NCBI RefSeq assembly: GCF_002954245.1 | Contig: NZ_PPTG01000048.1 | Coordinates: 496,001-560,000, forward strand | Length of the DNA stretch: 64,000 nucleotides | Origin: Cryobacterium aureum | Lineage (GTDB): Bacteria; Actinomycetota; Actinomycetes; Actinomycetales; Microbacteriaceae | Reading direction: 5' to 3' | Shown here: piece after piece, positions 26,025 through 34,964 of the stretch | How the letters are laid out: the number at the start of each line of letters is the position of its first letter | Position numbering within the stretch: the first letter of the stretch is position 1 | Translations under genes and position numbers: made by a program | Notes under the pieces: model-generated | What the model saw: only the letters and a program-made list of their open reading frames with translations | Told to the model about the DNA's origin: nothing | Database searches by the model: none

Positions 26025-27362
26025 ATGCGTGCATGGGAACGACCCGAAATTGACTCTGTCCCCGGCGAGTCGGGTGCACCCTGGCTCCACGACACAAAAA
26101 CCGACAGCCTGGTGCTGGCCCAACCGCGCGATGCCGCCCGCCTTTACGTCTGCGGCATCACGCCCTACGACGCAACCCACATCGGCCACGCGAACACCTA
26201 CCTCGCCTTCGACACCCTGCAGCGGGTCTGGATCGACGCCGGGTTTCGCGTGCACTACGCCCAGAACGTGACGGATGTCGACGACCCGCTCCTGGAGCGC
26301 GCGAGCGCCACCGGTGTCGACTGGCGCGACCTGGCCGAGTCGCAGGTTGAACTCTTCCGCACCGACATGCAAGCTCTCGGAATCATTCCGCCGAACGACT
26401 TTGTCGCCGTGACCGAGGTCATCGACGAGGTCGCCGCTGCCGTCGCGCTGCTGCAGGAAGCCGGACTGGCCTACCCGGTGCCGACCGACGACGCCATCGC
26501 CGGCGCCGACGGAACCATCGCCGCCGACCTCTACTTCGACATTCAGGCCGCCGAAGCCAGCACCGAGTGGACCCTGGGCGACGAAAGCAACCTCGACCAG
26601 GCCAGCATGCTCCGCCTGTTCGCCGAGCGCGGGGGAGACCCCGACCGGGCGGGCAAGCGCGATCGCCTTGACCCGCTGCTCTGGAAGGCGGCGCGTGCCG
26701 GTGAACCGGCCTGGGAATCGGCCGTGGGCGCTGGGCGCCCCGGTTGGCACATCGAGTGTTCGGTCATCGCCCTCAAGGAACTTGGCACGGACTTCACCGT
26801 GCAGGGCGGCGGGTCAGACCTGATCTTTCCGCACCACGATATGAGTGCCGGGCACGCCGAGGCGTTGTCCGGGCATCCGCTTGCCGGGGTCTACAGCCAC
26901 ACCGGCATGGTCGCTTACCGCGGCGAGAAGATGAGCAAGTCGCTCGGCAACCTCGTTCTGGTTTCGGGACTTCGTGCCCAGAATGTTGATCCCCGAGCGA
27001 TTCGACTCGCTCTGCTGGCCCGCCATTACCGCACGGACTGGGAGTGGACCGCGGCTCTTCTGGATGAGGCCGTCGAGCGCCTGTCCATTTGGTCTGCGGC
27101 CTTCGGCGCAGAGTCGGTCGGCGCAGCGTCGGTCGGCACTGCGTCGGTCGGCACTGCAGCCGCGAACGCCTCCGAGAGCGCTGACGTGACGGCGACATCT
27201 GGTTCGGCGGCCGCTCTGGTGGGCGATCTCCGCCTGGCGCTCCGCCATGACCTGGATACGCCAGCGGCCCTGCAGCTCATCGATGACGCGGTCGCCAAGC
27301 CGATCGATGACGTCGGACTGGTCAATCAGGCCATCAGCGCGCTGCTCGGCGTCGCCCTGTAG
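26025..27362 (+). CDS. mshC: L-cysteine:GlcN-Ins ligase (mycothiol synthesis)
   Basis: A 445-residue class I cysteinyl-tRNA-synthetase-like enzyme that joins cysteine to 1-D-myo-inosityl-2-amino-2-deoxy-glucopyranoside, the penultimate step of mycothiol synthesis. HIGH (THIGHANTY) and KMSKS (GEKMSKSLG) form the adenylation site. YVCGITPYDATH holds the zinc-binding Cys, with WHIECS and PHHDMS as further metal ligands. It is slightly longer than usual because of a repeat-encoded Ala/Ser/Val/Gly stretch (27108-27152). TAGGCT (26013-26018) lies 6 nt before the ATG. Confidence 0.95.
   Translation: MRAWERPEIDSVPGESGAPWLHDTKTDSLVLAQPRDAARLYVCGITPYDATHIGHANTYLAFDTLQRVWIDAGFRVHYAQNVTDVDDPLLERASATGVDWRDLAESQVELFRTDMQALGIIPPNDFVAVTEVIDEVAAAVALLQEAGLAYPVPTDDAIAGADGTIAADLYFDIQAAEASTEWTLGDESNLDQASMLRLFAERGGDPDRAGKRDRLDPLLWKAARAGEPAWESAVGAGRPGWHIECSVIALKELGTDFTVQGGGSDLIFPHHDMSAGHAEALSGHPLAGVYSHTGMVAYRGEKMSKSLGNLVLVSGLRAQNVDPRAIRLALLARHYRTDWEWTAALLDEAVERLSIWSAAFGAESVGAASVGTASVGTAAANASESADVTATSGSAAALVGDLRLALRHDLDTPAALQLIDDAVAKPIDDVGLVNQAISALLGVAL
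27108..27152 (+). repeat. 15-bp tandem repeat inside mshC, three copies
   Basis: Three in-frame 15-bp units with a shared GTCGGTCGGC core encode SVG-containing pentapeptides (ESVGA, SVGTA). The units lie in a low-complexity surface loop between the catalytic core and the C-terminal helix bundle. Copy number could vary by slippage without shifting the frame. Confidence 0.85.
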
Positions 27363-27409
27363 GCACCACGACGTGCGCGTGCCGCTGAACCGGGGTCGAG
27401 TGCCGGTGC

Positions 27410-28384
27410 TTAGTGCCGTGGCCCGTCTGGCCTGGTACCGGGGCCGTCGGGACGGCCGTCGGCACGTCCATCGCGTCCGTCGCGTCCGTCGCGTCCGTCG
27501 GTGCCGCGCTTGCGCAGGTATTTCTCGAATTCCTGGGCGATCGCTTCGCCACTCGCCTCCGGCGAGTCAACGGTGTCGCGGGCCTGCTCCAGCTGAGCGA
27601 TGTAGGCGGCCATCTCCTCGTCCTCGCCGGCCAGCACATCGATCCCGCTCTCCCATTCGGCCGCCTCGGTCACCAATGCGCCCCGGGGTATCACCACGTC
27701 GATGACCTCTTCCAGCTTGTCGATCAACGCGAGCATCGCCTTGGGCGACGGTGCGTTGTGCACGTAGTGGGGAACGGATGCCCAAATCGACAGGGTAGGA
27801 ATGCCCACCGTCTCGGCGGCGTCCGACAGGACGCTGAGAATCCCGACGGGCCCCTCGTAATTGCTGCGTTCGATTTGCAGCTCGGCGCGCACCTGGGTGT
27901 TATCACTCGACACGAAGATCGAAATGGGCCGGGTGTGCGGAACGTCGGCGAGCATCGCGCCGAGGAACACGACGCCGCTCACGTCAGCGGCGAGGGCGGC
28001 GTCGAGAATCTCCGCAGCAAAACTCTTCCAACTGCGCGACGGCTCGGTCCCGATCAGCAGGTAGATATTGCCGGCATTCGTTCCACTGACCCGCAGCTGC
28101 GCGTCTTCGGCCAGCGGCACATTCGCCGCACCGGGGGTCGTCGGACCGTACATGATTGCGCTCGGCCAGCCGAGCGCGCGCACGCCAGCTTCATTCGTTG
28201 ACACCGTCGGCCGGTTGAACTGGTAGTCGAAGTACAACTCCGGATCGACCTCGGTGATCATCTCGACGTCGAGAAGGTCTTTCAGCGCGCGAACCGCGCC
28301 GGTCGCGGCCTCGCCGGCATCGTTCCAGCCTTCGAAAGCAACGACCAGCAGCCGTCCGCCCAGAAACCCATTACCGTCAGCCAC
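27410..28384 (-). CDS. PAC2 family protein
   Basis: A 324-residue PAC2 (proteasome-assembly-chaperone-like) protein conserved in actinobacteria. The N-terminal half has the LLVVAFEGWNDAGEAA signature and a Rossmann-like fold (IYLLIGTEPS, GVVFLGAMLADVPHTRP). The C-terminal half has WASVPHYV and a helical region. The tail is Asp/Gly/Arg-rich because of a 9-bp repeat. GTG at 28384 is preferred: GAGGA lies 8 nt upstream, while the open frame begins at a TTG (28435) without a ribosome binding site. Its biochemical role in bacteria is not established. Confidence 0.88.
   Translation of the reverse strand: MADGNGFLGGRLLVVAFEGWNDAGEAATGAVRALKDLLDVEMITEVDPELYFDYQFNRPTVSTNEAGVRALGWPSAIMYGPTTPGAANVPLAEDAQLRVSGTNAGNIYLLIGTEPSRSWKSFAAEILDAALAADVSGVVFLGAMLADVPHTRPISIFVSSDNTQVRAELQIERSNYEGPVGILSVLSDAAETVGIPTLSIWASVPHYVHNAPSPKAMLALIDKLEEVIDVVIPRGALVTEAAEWESGIDVLAGEDEEMAAYIAQLEQARDTVDSPEASGEAIAQEFEKYLRKRGTDGRDGRDGRDGRADGRPDGPGTRPDGPRH
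27469..27499. repeat. 9-bp tandem repeat at the 3' end of the PAC2 gene
   Basis: Three exact copies of TCGCGTCCG and a partial fourth encode repeated Arg-Asp-Gly on the minus strand, in the disordered C-terminal tail of the PAC2 protein. Confidence 0.85.
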
Positions 28385-28465
28385 CGTGTTTGTCCTCAAT
28401 TCCTCGTGCCTTCCGCGTGGAGGGCCTTCAGTCAAGGATAGGCGGTGGCCCTACACTTGAACCCC

Positions 28466-29233
28466 GTGAATGTTTTTCCTCTGCCGTTGCCCACGCCCGC
28501 TTCCCTTCCCGCCGCCGTTCTGTGGGACATGGACGGCACGATCGTTGACACCGAACCGTATTGGATGCGTGCGGAAACCGAGCTGGTGGCCGAATTCGGC
28601 GGCGTCTGGACCCACGATGACGGAATGCTGCTGGTCGGGTCCGGGTTGTGGAACTCGGCCGCGATCCTGCAAGCCCGAGGCGTAGACCTTACGCCTGATG
28701 CCATCGTCGCGCGCCTCACCGACCGCGTGCAGGAACAGCTGGCCGAACACGGTATTCCCTGGCGTCCAGGTTCTCGTGAGCTCCTGCAGCAACTGAAGAT
28801 CGCCGGCGTACCGACCGCGCTCGTCACCATGTCGGTGGAGCGCATGGCCCGCCAGATCATCGACCTCATCGATTTCGCCGCCTTCGACGTTGTCGTCGCC
28901 GGCGACATGGTGAAAAACAGCAAGCCGCATCCGGATCCCTACCTGGTCGCCGCCGCGCGACTCGGCGTCGACCCGGCGGAATGCATCGCGATCGAGGATT
29001 CCGTGCCCGGTGTCGCATCCGCTGTCGCTGCTGGCACCATCACCATCGCAGTTCCCCACCAGGTCGACCTGCCGGAGAGCGCCGTGTACACTCGCTGGTC
29101 GACGCTCGACGGGCGAACGATCCACGACATTGCGGAGCTGTTTCAATCGTCGGAGCATTCCGATTCAGCCGCTCCCGTTCATCCTCTCGCCCCCATCGGG
29201 TTCGCCCGCAACGAAAGCGCACCACTCGCATGA
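28466..29233 (+). CDS. HAD-superfamily hydrolase (beta-phosphoglucomutase-like)
   Basis: A 255-residue HAD-IA phosphatase. WDMDGTIVDTEPYW is motif I with the nucleophile Asp, VTMSVERM motif II, KPHPDPYL motif III with the Lys, and IEDSVPGVASAVAAG motif IV. GTG at 28466 is chosen because TACACT (28452-28457) lies 8 nt upstream (leaderless); GTG at 28445, with AAGG upstream, is an alternative. The stop overlaps the trmI ATG. The substrate is probably a small sugar phosphate, not determinable here. Confidence 0.87.
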   Translation: MNVFPLPLPTPASLPAAVLWDMDGTIVDTEPYWMRAETELVAEFGGVWTHDDGMLLVGSGLWNSAAILQARGVDLTPDAIVARLTDRVQEQLAEHGIPWRPGSRELLQQLKIAGVPTALVTMSVERMARQIIDLIDFAAFDVVVAGDMVKNSKPHPDPYLVAAARLGVDPAECIAIEDSVPGVASAVAAGTITIAVPHQVDLPESAVYTRWSTLDGRTIHDIAELFQSSEHSDSAAPVHPLAPIGFARNESAPLA

Positions 29234-30231
29234 GCAGCAACCAGGTTATTCAAAATAGTGGACTCTTCCGCATCGGCGACCGGGTGCAACTCACCGGGCC
29301 CAAAGGGCGCATGAACACCATCACCCTGCAGGAAGGCCTGACCTTTCACACCCATCGCGGCATTCTCGCGCACGACGACATCATCGGTCAGCCGGACGGC
29401 TCGGTCGTCACCAACAACGTCGGCGTCGAACACCTCGCGCTGCGCCCGCTGCTCGTGGACTTCGTGATGAGCATGCCACGCGGTGCCGCCATCATCTATC
29501 CCAAGGATGCTGCCCAGATTCTGGCGCAGGCGGACATCTTTCCGGGCGCCACCGTGGTCGAGGCCGGCGTCGGTTCGGGGGGGCTCTCACTCTGGCTGCT
29601 GCGCGCCATCGGACCGGCCGGCCGCCTCGCATCCTTTGAACGGCGTGAAGAATTCGCCGACGTCGCCCGCGACAACATCGCCACCTTTCTCGGAAACGAT
29701 CCGCAAAACTGGACCATCACGCTCGGGGACCTCGCCGAGACGCTTCCCGACACCATGCCGTCCCAGAGCGTCGACCGGGTCGTCCTCGACATGCTGGCCC
29801 CCTGGGAATGCCTGGGCGCCGTCTCAGACGCTCTCAAGCCCGGTGGAGTGCTGCTGTGCTATGTCGCCACGGTGACGCAGCTGTCTCGCGTGGCCGAGGC
29901 CATCCGCGGTACCGGCTTGTACACCAATCCGGATTCCAACGAAACGATGATTCGCGGTTGGCATGTGGAAGGTCTCGCGGTACGACCCGACCACCGGATG
30001 ATCGGCCACACCGGCTTCCTGATCACAGCTCGTCGCCTCGCTCCCGACACGATCCTGCCCGAATTGAAACGGCGTCCGTCGAAGACGGACTTCAGCGACG
30101 CCGATGTCGAAGCCTGGACGCCGGGAGCGCTCGGTGAGCGCAACGTCAGCGCGAAGGTCATGCGCAAACGCGTGCGCGCCGCGGGATCCAGCGCGGAGCT
30201 CTCCAAGGCTCGAGACCTCGACGCCGGTTAG
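29230..30231 (+). CDS. trmI: tRNA (adenine(58)-N1)-methyltransferase
   Basis: A 333-residue class I SAM methyltransferase that makes m1A58 in the T-loop of tRNAs. The N-terminal beta domain carries FHTHRGILAHDDIIGQPDG. The catalytic domain has VEAGVGSGGLSLWLL (SAM site) and DRVVLDMLAPWECL (motif IV). Bacterial members form homotetramers. The ATG overlaps the HAD stop (ATGA). In mycobacteria this gene lies next to the proteasome/Pup region; here it is followed by an FKBP gene. Confidence 0.93.
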   Translation: MSSNQVIQNSGLFRIGDRVQLTGPKGRMNTITLQEGLTFHTHRGILAHDDIIGQPDGSVVTNNVGVEHLALRPLLVDFVMSMPRGAAIIYPKDAAQILAQADIFPGATVVEAGVGSGGLSLWLLRAIGPAGRLASFERREEFADVARDNIATFLGNDPQNWTITLGDLAETLPDTMPSQSVDRVVLDMLAPWECLGAVSDALKPGGVLLCYVATVTQLSRVAEAIRGTGLYTNPDSNETMIRGWHVEGLAVRPDHRMIGHTGFLITARRLAPDTILPELKRRPSKTDFSDADVEAWTPGALGERNVSAKVMRKRVRAAGSSAELSKARDLDAG

Positions 30232-30352
30232 GATAGGTTCGGCCCTTCAGGTTGTACCACGCCGAAGCCTGCGCCCCAGTTTCAACCGCACCCACCTCAC
30301 ACCCGCGCAACAGATCCACGCTGCGCACCACCCTGTACCGAAAGAAGGACCT

Positions 30353-31291
30353 GTGCGCAAAGCATCCGCGCTGATCATCACCGCCGGCCTCGTGATGACG
30401 GCACTGACGGCGTGTGCCACCCCCGGCACTGCTCAGGCATCCTGTGAAACCGGGGCACCTTCGGGCGCTGCTTCGAAACTGGTCTCGGTGAACGGGGACT
30501 TTGGCGCAGTTCCGGACGTCAGCTTTCCCACACCCTTGAAGTCATCCACCACTCAGCGCACCGAAATCATCGCGGGTTCCGGGCAGAAGATCCTTCCCGG
30601 CCAGATGGTCTCCGTCGAGTCGAACCTGTACAACGGCACGACCGGCGAGCCCCTGCAACTGAGCGCTTTCGACGGCAGTACGGCCATAGCGCTCGGTCTG
30701 GGTGACGCTACCATTCCGGGAATTGTCGCCGGTCTGGTCTGTGCGCGCGTGGGTGAGCGCATCGCGGTCGTCATCGCGCCGGACGACGGTATCGGTGTCA
30801 ACGATCAGTTGCGCGTTGGCGCGACGGATTCCCTCGTTTTCGTCGTTGACATCGTGAAGGCATTCCTGCCGCGAGCCGATGGAGCCGACCAGGCCGTCGC
30901 CAACGGTCTTCCTGCCGTAGTCCTGGATGCCGACGGCACCCCCGGAATCGTCCTTCCTTCCGCTGATGTGCCGAAGGAGTTGGAATTCGGTGTGCTCAAG
31001 AAGGGAACTGGCGAGAAAGTCGCGTCAGACGCTACCGTCGTGATCCACTACACCGGCCTGTCATGGGCGAGTGACAAGGTCTTCGATTCCACTTGGGCGA
31101 CGAGAACTCCTCGGGTGGTGCCACTTTCCGACCTTCCCCAGGGCCTGGCGACCGCGATTTCTGGTCAGACCATTGGCTCGCAGCTGGTCGTCGTTATTCC
31201 GCCCGCCCTGGGCTTTGGCGCAGCGGCGCAAGGCCAGGTTCCGGCTAATTCAACGCTGGTGTATGCGGTGGACATTCTGGGCGTCAACTGA
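30353..31291 (+). CDS. lipoprotein with two FKBP-type prolyl isomerase domains
   Basis: A 312-residue exported peptidyl-prolyl isomerase. The N-terminus has a lipobox (LTALTAC, Cys about residue 22), so it is predicted to be membrane-anchored outside the cell. Domain 1 (about 75-165) is a degenerate FKBP; domain 2 (about 205-312) has TVVIHYTGLSW, VFDSTW and VVVIPPALGFG and looks active. AAGAAGGAC precedes GTG 30353. The same gene order (FKBP before pafBC-tatA-tatC) occurs in other actinobacteria. Confidence 0.9.
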   Translation: MRKASALIITAGLVMTALTACATPGTAQASCETGAPSGAASKLVSVNGDFGAVPDVSFPTPLKSSTTQRTEIIAGSGQKILPGQMVSVESNLYNGTTGEPLQLSAFDGSTAIALGLGDATIPGIVAGLVCARVGERIAVVIAPDDGIGVNDQLRVGATDSLVFVVDIVKAFLPRADGADQAVANGLPAVVLDADGTPGIVLPSADVPKELEFGVLKKGTGEKVASDATVVIHYTGLSWASDKVFDSTWATRTPRVVPLSDLPQGLATAISGQTIGSQLVVVIPPALGFGAAAQGQVPANSTLVYAVDILGVN

Positions 31292-31361
31292 TTGTCGAGG
31301 CTCAACCCACCGCGCCCGTGCCACCGCGTCTGACGCCTGGTTCGGACGATAGAATCACACC

Positions 31362-33506
31362 GTGACTTCGACGCCTCCGCATCCCGATTCGACCGAGGGA
31401 ACCGTTCTCAAGCCATCGGCGATCACGGCTCCTGAGCGACTGTTCAGCCTCGTCCTGGCCCTCGTGGCAACGGATTCGGGGTTGACCAAGGCCGATATCC
31501 TTCAAAACGTGCAGGGCTACCGCCAGCGCTATGCATCCTCCGGTTCGAACGAGAGCCTGGAGCGCCAGTTTGAGCGAGACAAGGACGACCTGCGTGAGTT
31601 GGGCATTCCGCTCGAGACGATTGAGCCCCCGGACGACCCGGGAAGCAACCACTTTCTGCGGTATCGAATACCGAAGGGTCTCTACGACCTGCCGGCTGAC
31701 GTGACCTTCACGCCCGGCGAGGTTTCCCTGCTGAAACTGGCCGGCACGGTGTGGCGCGAAGGATCTCTATCCGGGGAATCCCGCCGTGCCCTAATGAAGT
31801 TGAACTCGTTGGGTGTGGAGTCGAGTGAACCGGTACTCGGCTACGCGCCCCTGCTGCGAACGCGCGATGCGAGTTTCGAACCGCTCAGCAAGGCGCTCGA
31901 CCGTGCGCAGGTCGTGGCTTTTCTGTACCTCAAGCCGGGGGAAACCACGCCGGTGCGTCGTGTGGTGGCTCCGCGCGCGCTCGTGCAGCACGAAGGCCGC
32001 TGGCACCTGTACGCCGCGGATGAGACCGTTCACGAACCGCGCACGTTTCTGCTGGCTCGTATCGTCGGTTCAGTCGCAGTTGTCAGCACAGCGGCTGTCG
32101 TTTCCACCGTGACGCCGGGTCCGGTCATCGACGGTGCGACCGACAGCGCTCGAGCCCTGGCCGAGCTCGAGGCCCTCTGGGCGGGTAATATCGCCCGCAT
32201 CGTCGTGGTGCCCGGATCCGACGCCGCTGTGCGTCTCGGCGCGCGCCAGGAAATGCAGCACCCAGCCTCCCCGGTCCAGCAGTCCACGGGACTCGAGCGC
32301 AGCCTGCACTTCACCGACCTGAATATCCTCGCCGACGAACTAGCCGGATTCGGCCCGGAGGTATTCGTCGAGAGCCCGCTCGCCTTACGCACTGCCGTGG
32401 AGAATCGGCTGCTCGCAACCACGGACGCTCATTCAGGCCCGCTGCCCGCAGCTTCTTCCGGAAGCACGCCTCGCCGCCGAACACCGTCGCTCCGCGCGCG
32501 GTCGAGTGCAGCTTCCCAGCCACGGGTAGCCGGTGACCAGCTCACGCTGCTGCTATCCCTCGTTCCGTACCTCATCGACCGGGGGAGCGTCACCGTCACC
32601 GAGGTGGCGGAGCATTTCGGGCTGTCGGCGGAACGAGTTCGTGCACTGGTCAGCCTGATCGCACTGTCCGGCATCCCCGGGGAAACACGCCAGTACCTGC
32701 ACGGCGACCTGTTTGACATTCAGTGGGACGAATTCGAGACAAACGATCGGATCGTGCTCACCCACCAGGTCGCAATCGACGACTCCCCGCGATTCTCCGC
32801 CCGCGAGGCCGCAGCGCTAATCGCCGGCCTGCAATACCTGTCAGCGCTGCCCGACAACGCCGATACCGACGCCATCGCATCGCTGATGGCCAAGCTGACC
32901 CGCAGCGCATCGGCACCCCCGACCCAGGTGGCCGTCGCACAGCGCGATGCCGGAACCACCCGAAACATCGTGCAGACGGCGCTCAGCACGCAGATGCAGG
33001 TTGAGTTCGACTATCTGAACGCTCGCGGCGACCAGGAACACCGGCTCGTCGACCCGCTGCGCATTGAGTCCGTCGATAACGACTGGTACTTGCGCGGCTG
33101 GTGCCATCTTCGCGAAGCCGTGCGCACGTTCCGACTGGACCGCATGAGCGAACCGCGCGTGACGGACGTGCCACGCAGCACGCACCCGGCCGACCTGGTT
33201 CTGCCCAATACACTGTTTCAGGCCTCTACCAGAGACGTCGATGTTCGACTCGAGCTGCCGACCACGGCGTTGCCGTTGCTGGCGGACTACCGCCCGGAAC
33301 GAGCAGAGCCGGTCGGATCGGGCGAACGCACTCGCATCACACTGCGCGTCGCCCATTCCCACGCGCTCAAGCGCCTGGTCACCGGCCTGGCCGGCATCGT
33401 CACCGTTCTCGAACCCGCCGAATCACGCCAGGTGGTCGCTGACTGGGCGGCAGCCGGGTTCGCCCAGTACGCCGACGATCATCAGCGCCGGTCGAAGGCG
33501 GAGTAG
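31362..33506 (+). CDS. pafBC: PafBC, fused WYL-domain DNA-damage regulator
   Basis: A 714-residue natural fusion of PafB and PafC. Each half has a winged helix-turn-helix (first: RLFSLVLALVATDSG; second: LLLSLVPYLIDRGSV) followed by a WYL domain and a C-terminal WCX domain. PafBC activates the LexA-independent DNA-damage regulon of actinobacteria, probably sensing single-stranded DNA through WYL. In mycobacteria the halves are separate genes. TAGAAT (31350-31355) lies 6 nt before GTG 31362, so the transcript is leaderless. Confidence 0.94.
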   Translation: MTSTPPHPDSTEGTVLKPSAITAPERLFSLVLALVATDSGLTKADILQNVQGYRQRYASSGSNESLERQFERDKDDLRELGIPLETIEPPDDPGSNHFLRYRIPKGLYDLPADVTFTPGEVSLLKLAGTVWREGSLSGESRRALMKLNSLGVESSEPVLGYAPLLRTRDASFEPLSKALDRAQVVAFLYLKPGETTPVRRVVAPRALVQHEGRWHLYAADETVHEPRTFLLARIVGSVAVVSTAAVVSTVTPGPVIDGATDSARALAELEALWAGNIARIVVVPGSDAAVRLGARQEMQHPASPVQQSTGLERSLHFTDLNILADELAGFGPEVFVESPLALRTAVENRLLATTDAHSGPLPAASSGSTPRRRTPSLRARSSAASQPRVAGDQLTLLLSLVPYLIDRGSVTVTEVAEHFGLSAERVRALVSLIALSGIPGETRQYLHGDLFDIQWDEFETNDRIVLTHQVAIDDSPRFSAREAAALIAGLQYLSALPDNADTDAIASLMAKLTRSASAPPTQVAVAQRDAGTTRNIVQTALSTQMQVEFDYLNARGDQEHRLVDPLRIESVDNDWYLRGWCHLREAVRTFRLDRMSEPRVTDVPRSTHPADLVLPNTLFQASTRDVDVRLELPTTALPLLADYRPERAEPVGSGERTRITLRVAHSHALKRLVTGLAGIVTVLEPAESRQVVADWAAAGFAQYADDHQRRSKAE

Positions 33507-33509
33507 CGG

Positions 33510-33824
33510 ATGCCGTGGTGGTCGTGGCTGCTCATCTGGTGCGTTCTGGCTCTGGGACTGCTCGCTGTGCTCGGCTGGTTTGCGGTAACGCTGTTCCGTA
33601 AGGCCCGCGGTACCCTGCGAGCGCTGGAATCGCTCCGCGATCAGCTGCCCACAGGGGAATTCGATCGATCGGCCGCTTCCGCTCCTGGAGACCTGGCCGT
33701 ATTCGCCGATTCGGCCGTGCTGCTCGGAAAGGTCGAGCAATTGCGAGCAGAACGGGCCCACCGCAACCAGATGCGTCGCGATGGGCGGATCGTGCGGGGT
33801 AAACTGATCCAGAACGCCCGCTAA
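33510..33824 (+). CDS. hypothetical single-span membrane protein
   Basis: A 104-residue protein with an N-terminal membrane span (about 5-27, Trp- and Leu-rich) and a charged cytoplasmic tail that may form a coiled coil (KARGTLRALESLRDQL; LLGKVEQLRAERAH). It starts 4 nt after the pafBC stop and precedes tatA, so it belongs to this operon. No family is recognised with certainty. Confidence 0.75.
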   Translation: MPWWSWLLIWCVLALGLLAVLGWFAVTLFRKARGTLRALESLRDQLPTGEFDRSAASAPGDLAVFADSAVLLGKVEQLRAERAHRNQMRRDGRIVRGKLIQNAR

Positions 33825-33870
33825 CCGCCACGCCCGCTGCACTACTCGCTAAGACAGAGGACACGCCCTC

Positions 33871-34128
33871 ATGCTGCAAAACCTGACCGGATGGCATTTC
33901 CTGATCATCCTCGTCGTCGTACTGCTTCTCTTCGGTGCGCCCAAGCTCCCCGGACTCGCTCGCAGCCTGGGCCAGTCCATGAAGATCTTCAAGAGTGAGA
34001 TCAAGAGCGACGCGGTCGATCCCGACCCCAGCACCCCTGCTCGGTCGACGAGCACCACGGGAGACGACGCGTCCGGCACGGCCGGCTCCACCGCGGTCGG
34101 CCCAACCGACCCCGCCGCGAAGCCTTAG
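33871..34128 (+). CDS. tatA: Sec-independent translocase subunit TatA
   Basis: An 85-residue pore-forming Tat component. One membrane span at about residues 8-22 is followed by the [14 protein letters not shown] amphipathic hinge and an acidic, Ser/Thr-rich tail. AAGACAGAGGA precedes the ATG. It exports folded, twin-arginine proteins together with TatC. Confidence 0.93.
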   Translation: MLQNLTGWHFLIILVVVLLLFGAPKLPGLARSLGQSMKIFKSEIKSDAVDPDPSTPARSTSTTGDDASGTAGSTAVGPTDPAAKP

Positions 34129-34134
34129 CGCCGC

Positions 34135-34926
34135 ATGGTCCGCGCCGAGCGGAGTGCGACCAAAGCAGGAAAGATGTCATTGGGGCAACACCTGATCGAA
34201 CTGCGCAAGCGCCTCTACCTGGCTGCTGCCGGCCTCCTCATTGGAGCCGTTATCGGTTGGTTCCTCTCCGATTTTGTTTGGGATCAGCTGCGGGAACCGA
34301 TTTACGCCATCATCAAGGCGCAGCATCGGAATGCCCAGATCAACTACCCCGATATCACGAGTGCCTTCGACCTCAAACTCAAGATTTCTCTCTACGTTGG
34401 TCTGATAGTTTCCAGCCCCGTGTGGCTGTATCAGGTCTTCGCCTTCCTGGTGCCGGGGCTCACTCGAACTGAGAAGAAATACACCTTCGGGTTTCTGTTC
34501 ACGGCCATTCCGCTGTTCCTGGCCGGCTGCGCAGCGGGTTGGATCGTCTTGCCGCACGTGGTCGAGCTCATGACCGGGTTCGCCCCGCCAGAGGATTCCG
34601 CGTTCATCAACGCTCAGGGCTACTTCGACTTTGTGCTTAAACTCGTAGTGGCGATCGGCATCGCGTTCGTGCTGCCCGTGTTTATCGTGCTGCTTAATTT
34701 CGCCGGCGTCATCAGCGCAGCGTCGATCATCAAGTCCTGGCGGATCGCCATTCTGGTCATCGTGCTGTTCACGGCGATCGCCACCCCGGCCGCCGACGTG
34801 GTCTCAATGTTCCTGTTGGCCATTCCCATGGTCATGTTGTACTTCGCCGCCTACGGTATCGCCTGGTTGCACGATCGACGCGCGGCCAAAAAAGTGCTCG
34901 CCTTTGAGAAAGAATTCGCGCTCTAA
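34135..34926 (+). CDS. tatC: Sec-independent translocase subunit TatC
   Basis: A 263-residue six-span membrane protein that recognises twin-arginine signal peptides. MSLGQHLIELRKRL near the N-terminus is the conserved cytoplasmic binding segment, and TSAFDLKLK with PVWLYQVFAFLVPGL are further signatures. The start is ATG at 34135; ATG at 34174 with AGGAAAG upstream is also possible, but many actinobacterial TatC proteins have the extra basic N-terminus. It follows tatA by 6 nt. Confidence 0.95.
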   Translation: MVRAERSATKAGKMSLGQHLIELRKRLYLAAAGLLIGAVIGWFLSDFVWDQLREPIYAIIKAQHRNAQINYPDITSAFDLKLKISLYVGLIVSSPVWLYQVFAFLVPGLTRTEKKYTFGFLFTAIPLFLAGCAAGWIVLPHVVELMTGFAPPEDSAFINAQGYFDFVLKLVVAIGIAFVLPVFIVLLNFAGVISAASIIKSWRIAILVIVLFTAIATPAADVVSMFLLAIPMVMLYFAAYGIAWLHDRRAAKKVLAFEKEFAL

Positions 34927-34964
34927 GCTGTCGCGAGACACGCTGTAGCAATTGTTAGGATCAC

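Noticed and set aside
30353-31291. FKBP gene starting at 30104
   Set aside because: That start lies inside trmI and hides the lipoprotein signal. GTG 30353 has a strong ribosome binding site and begins the signal peptide.
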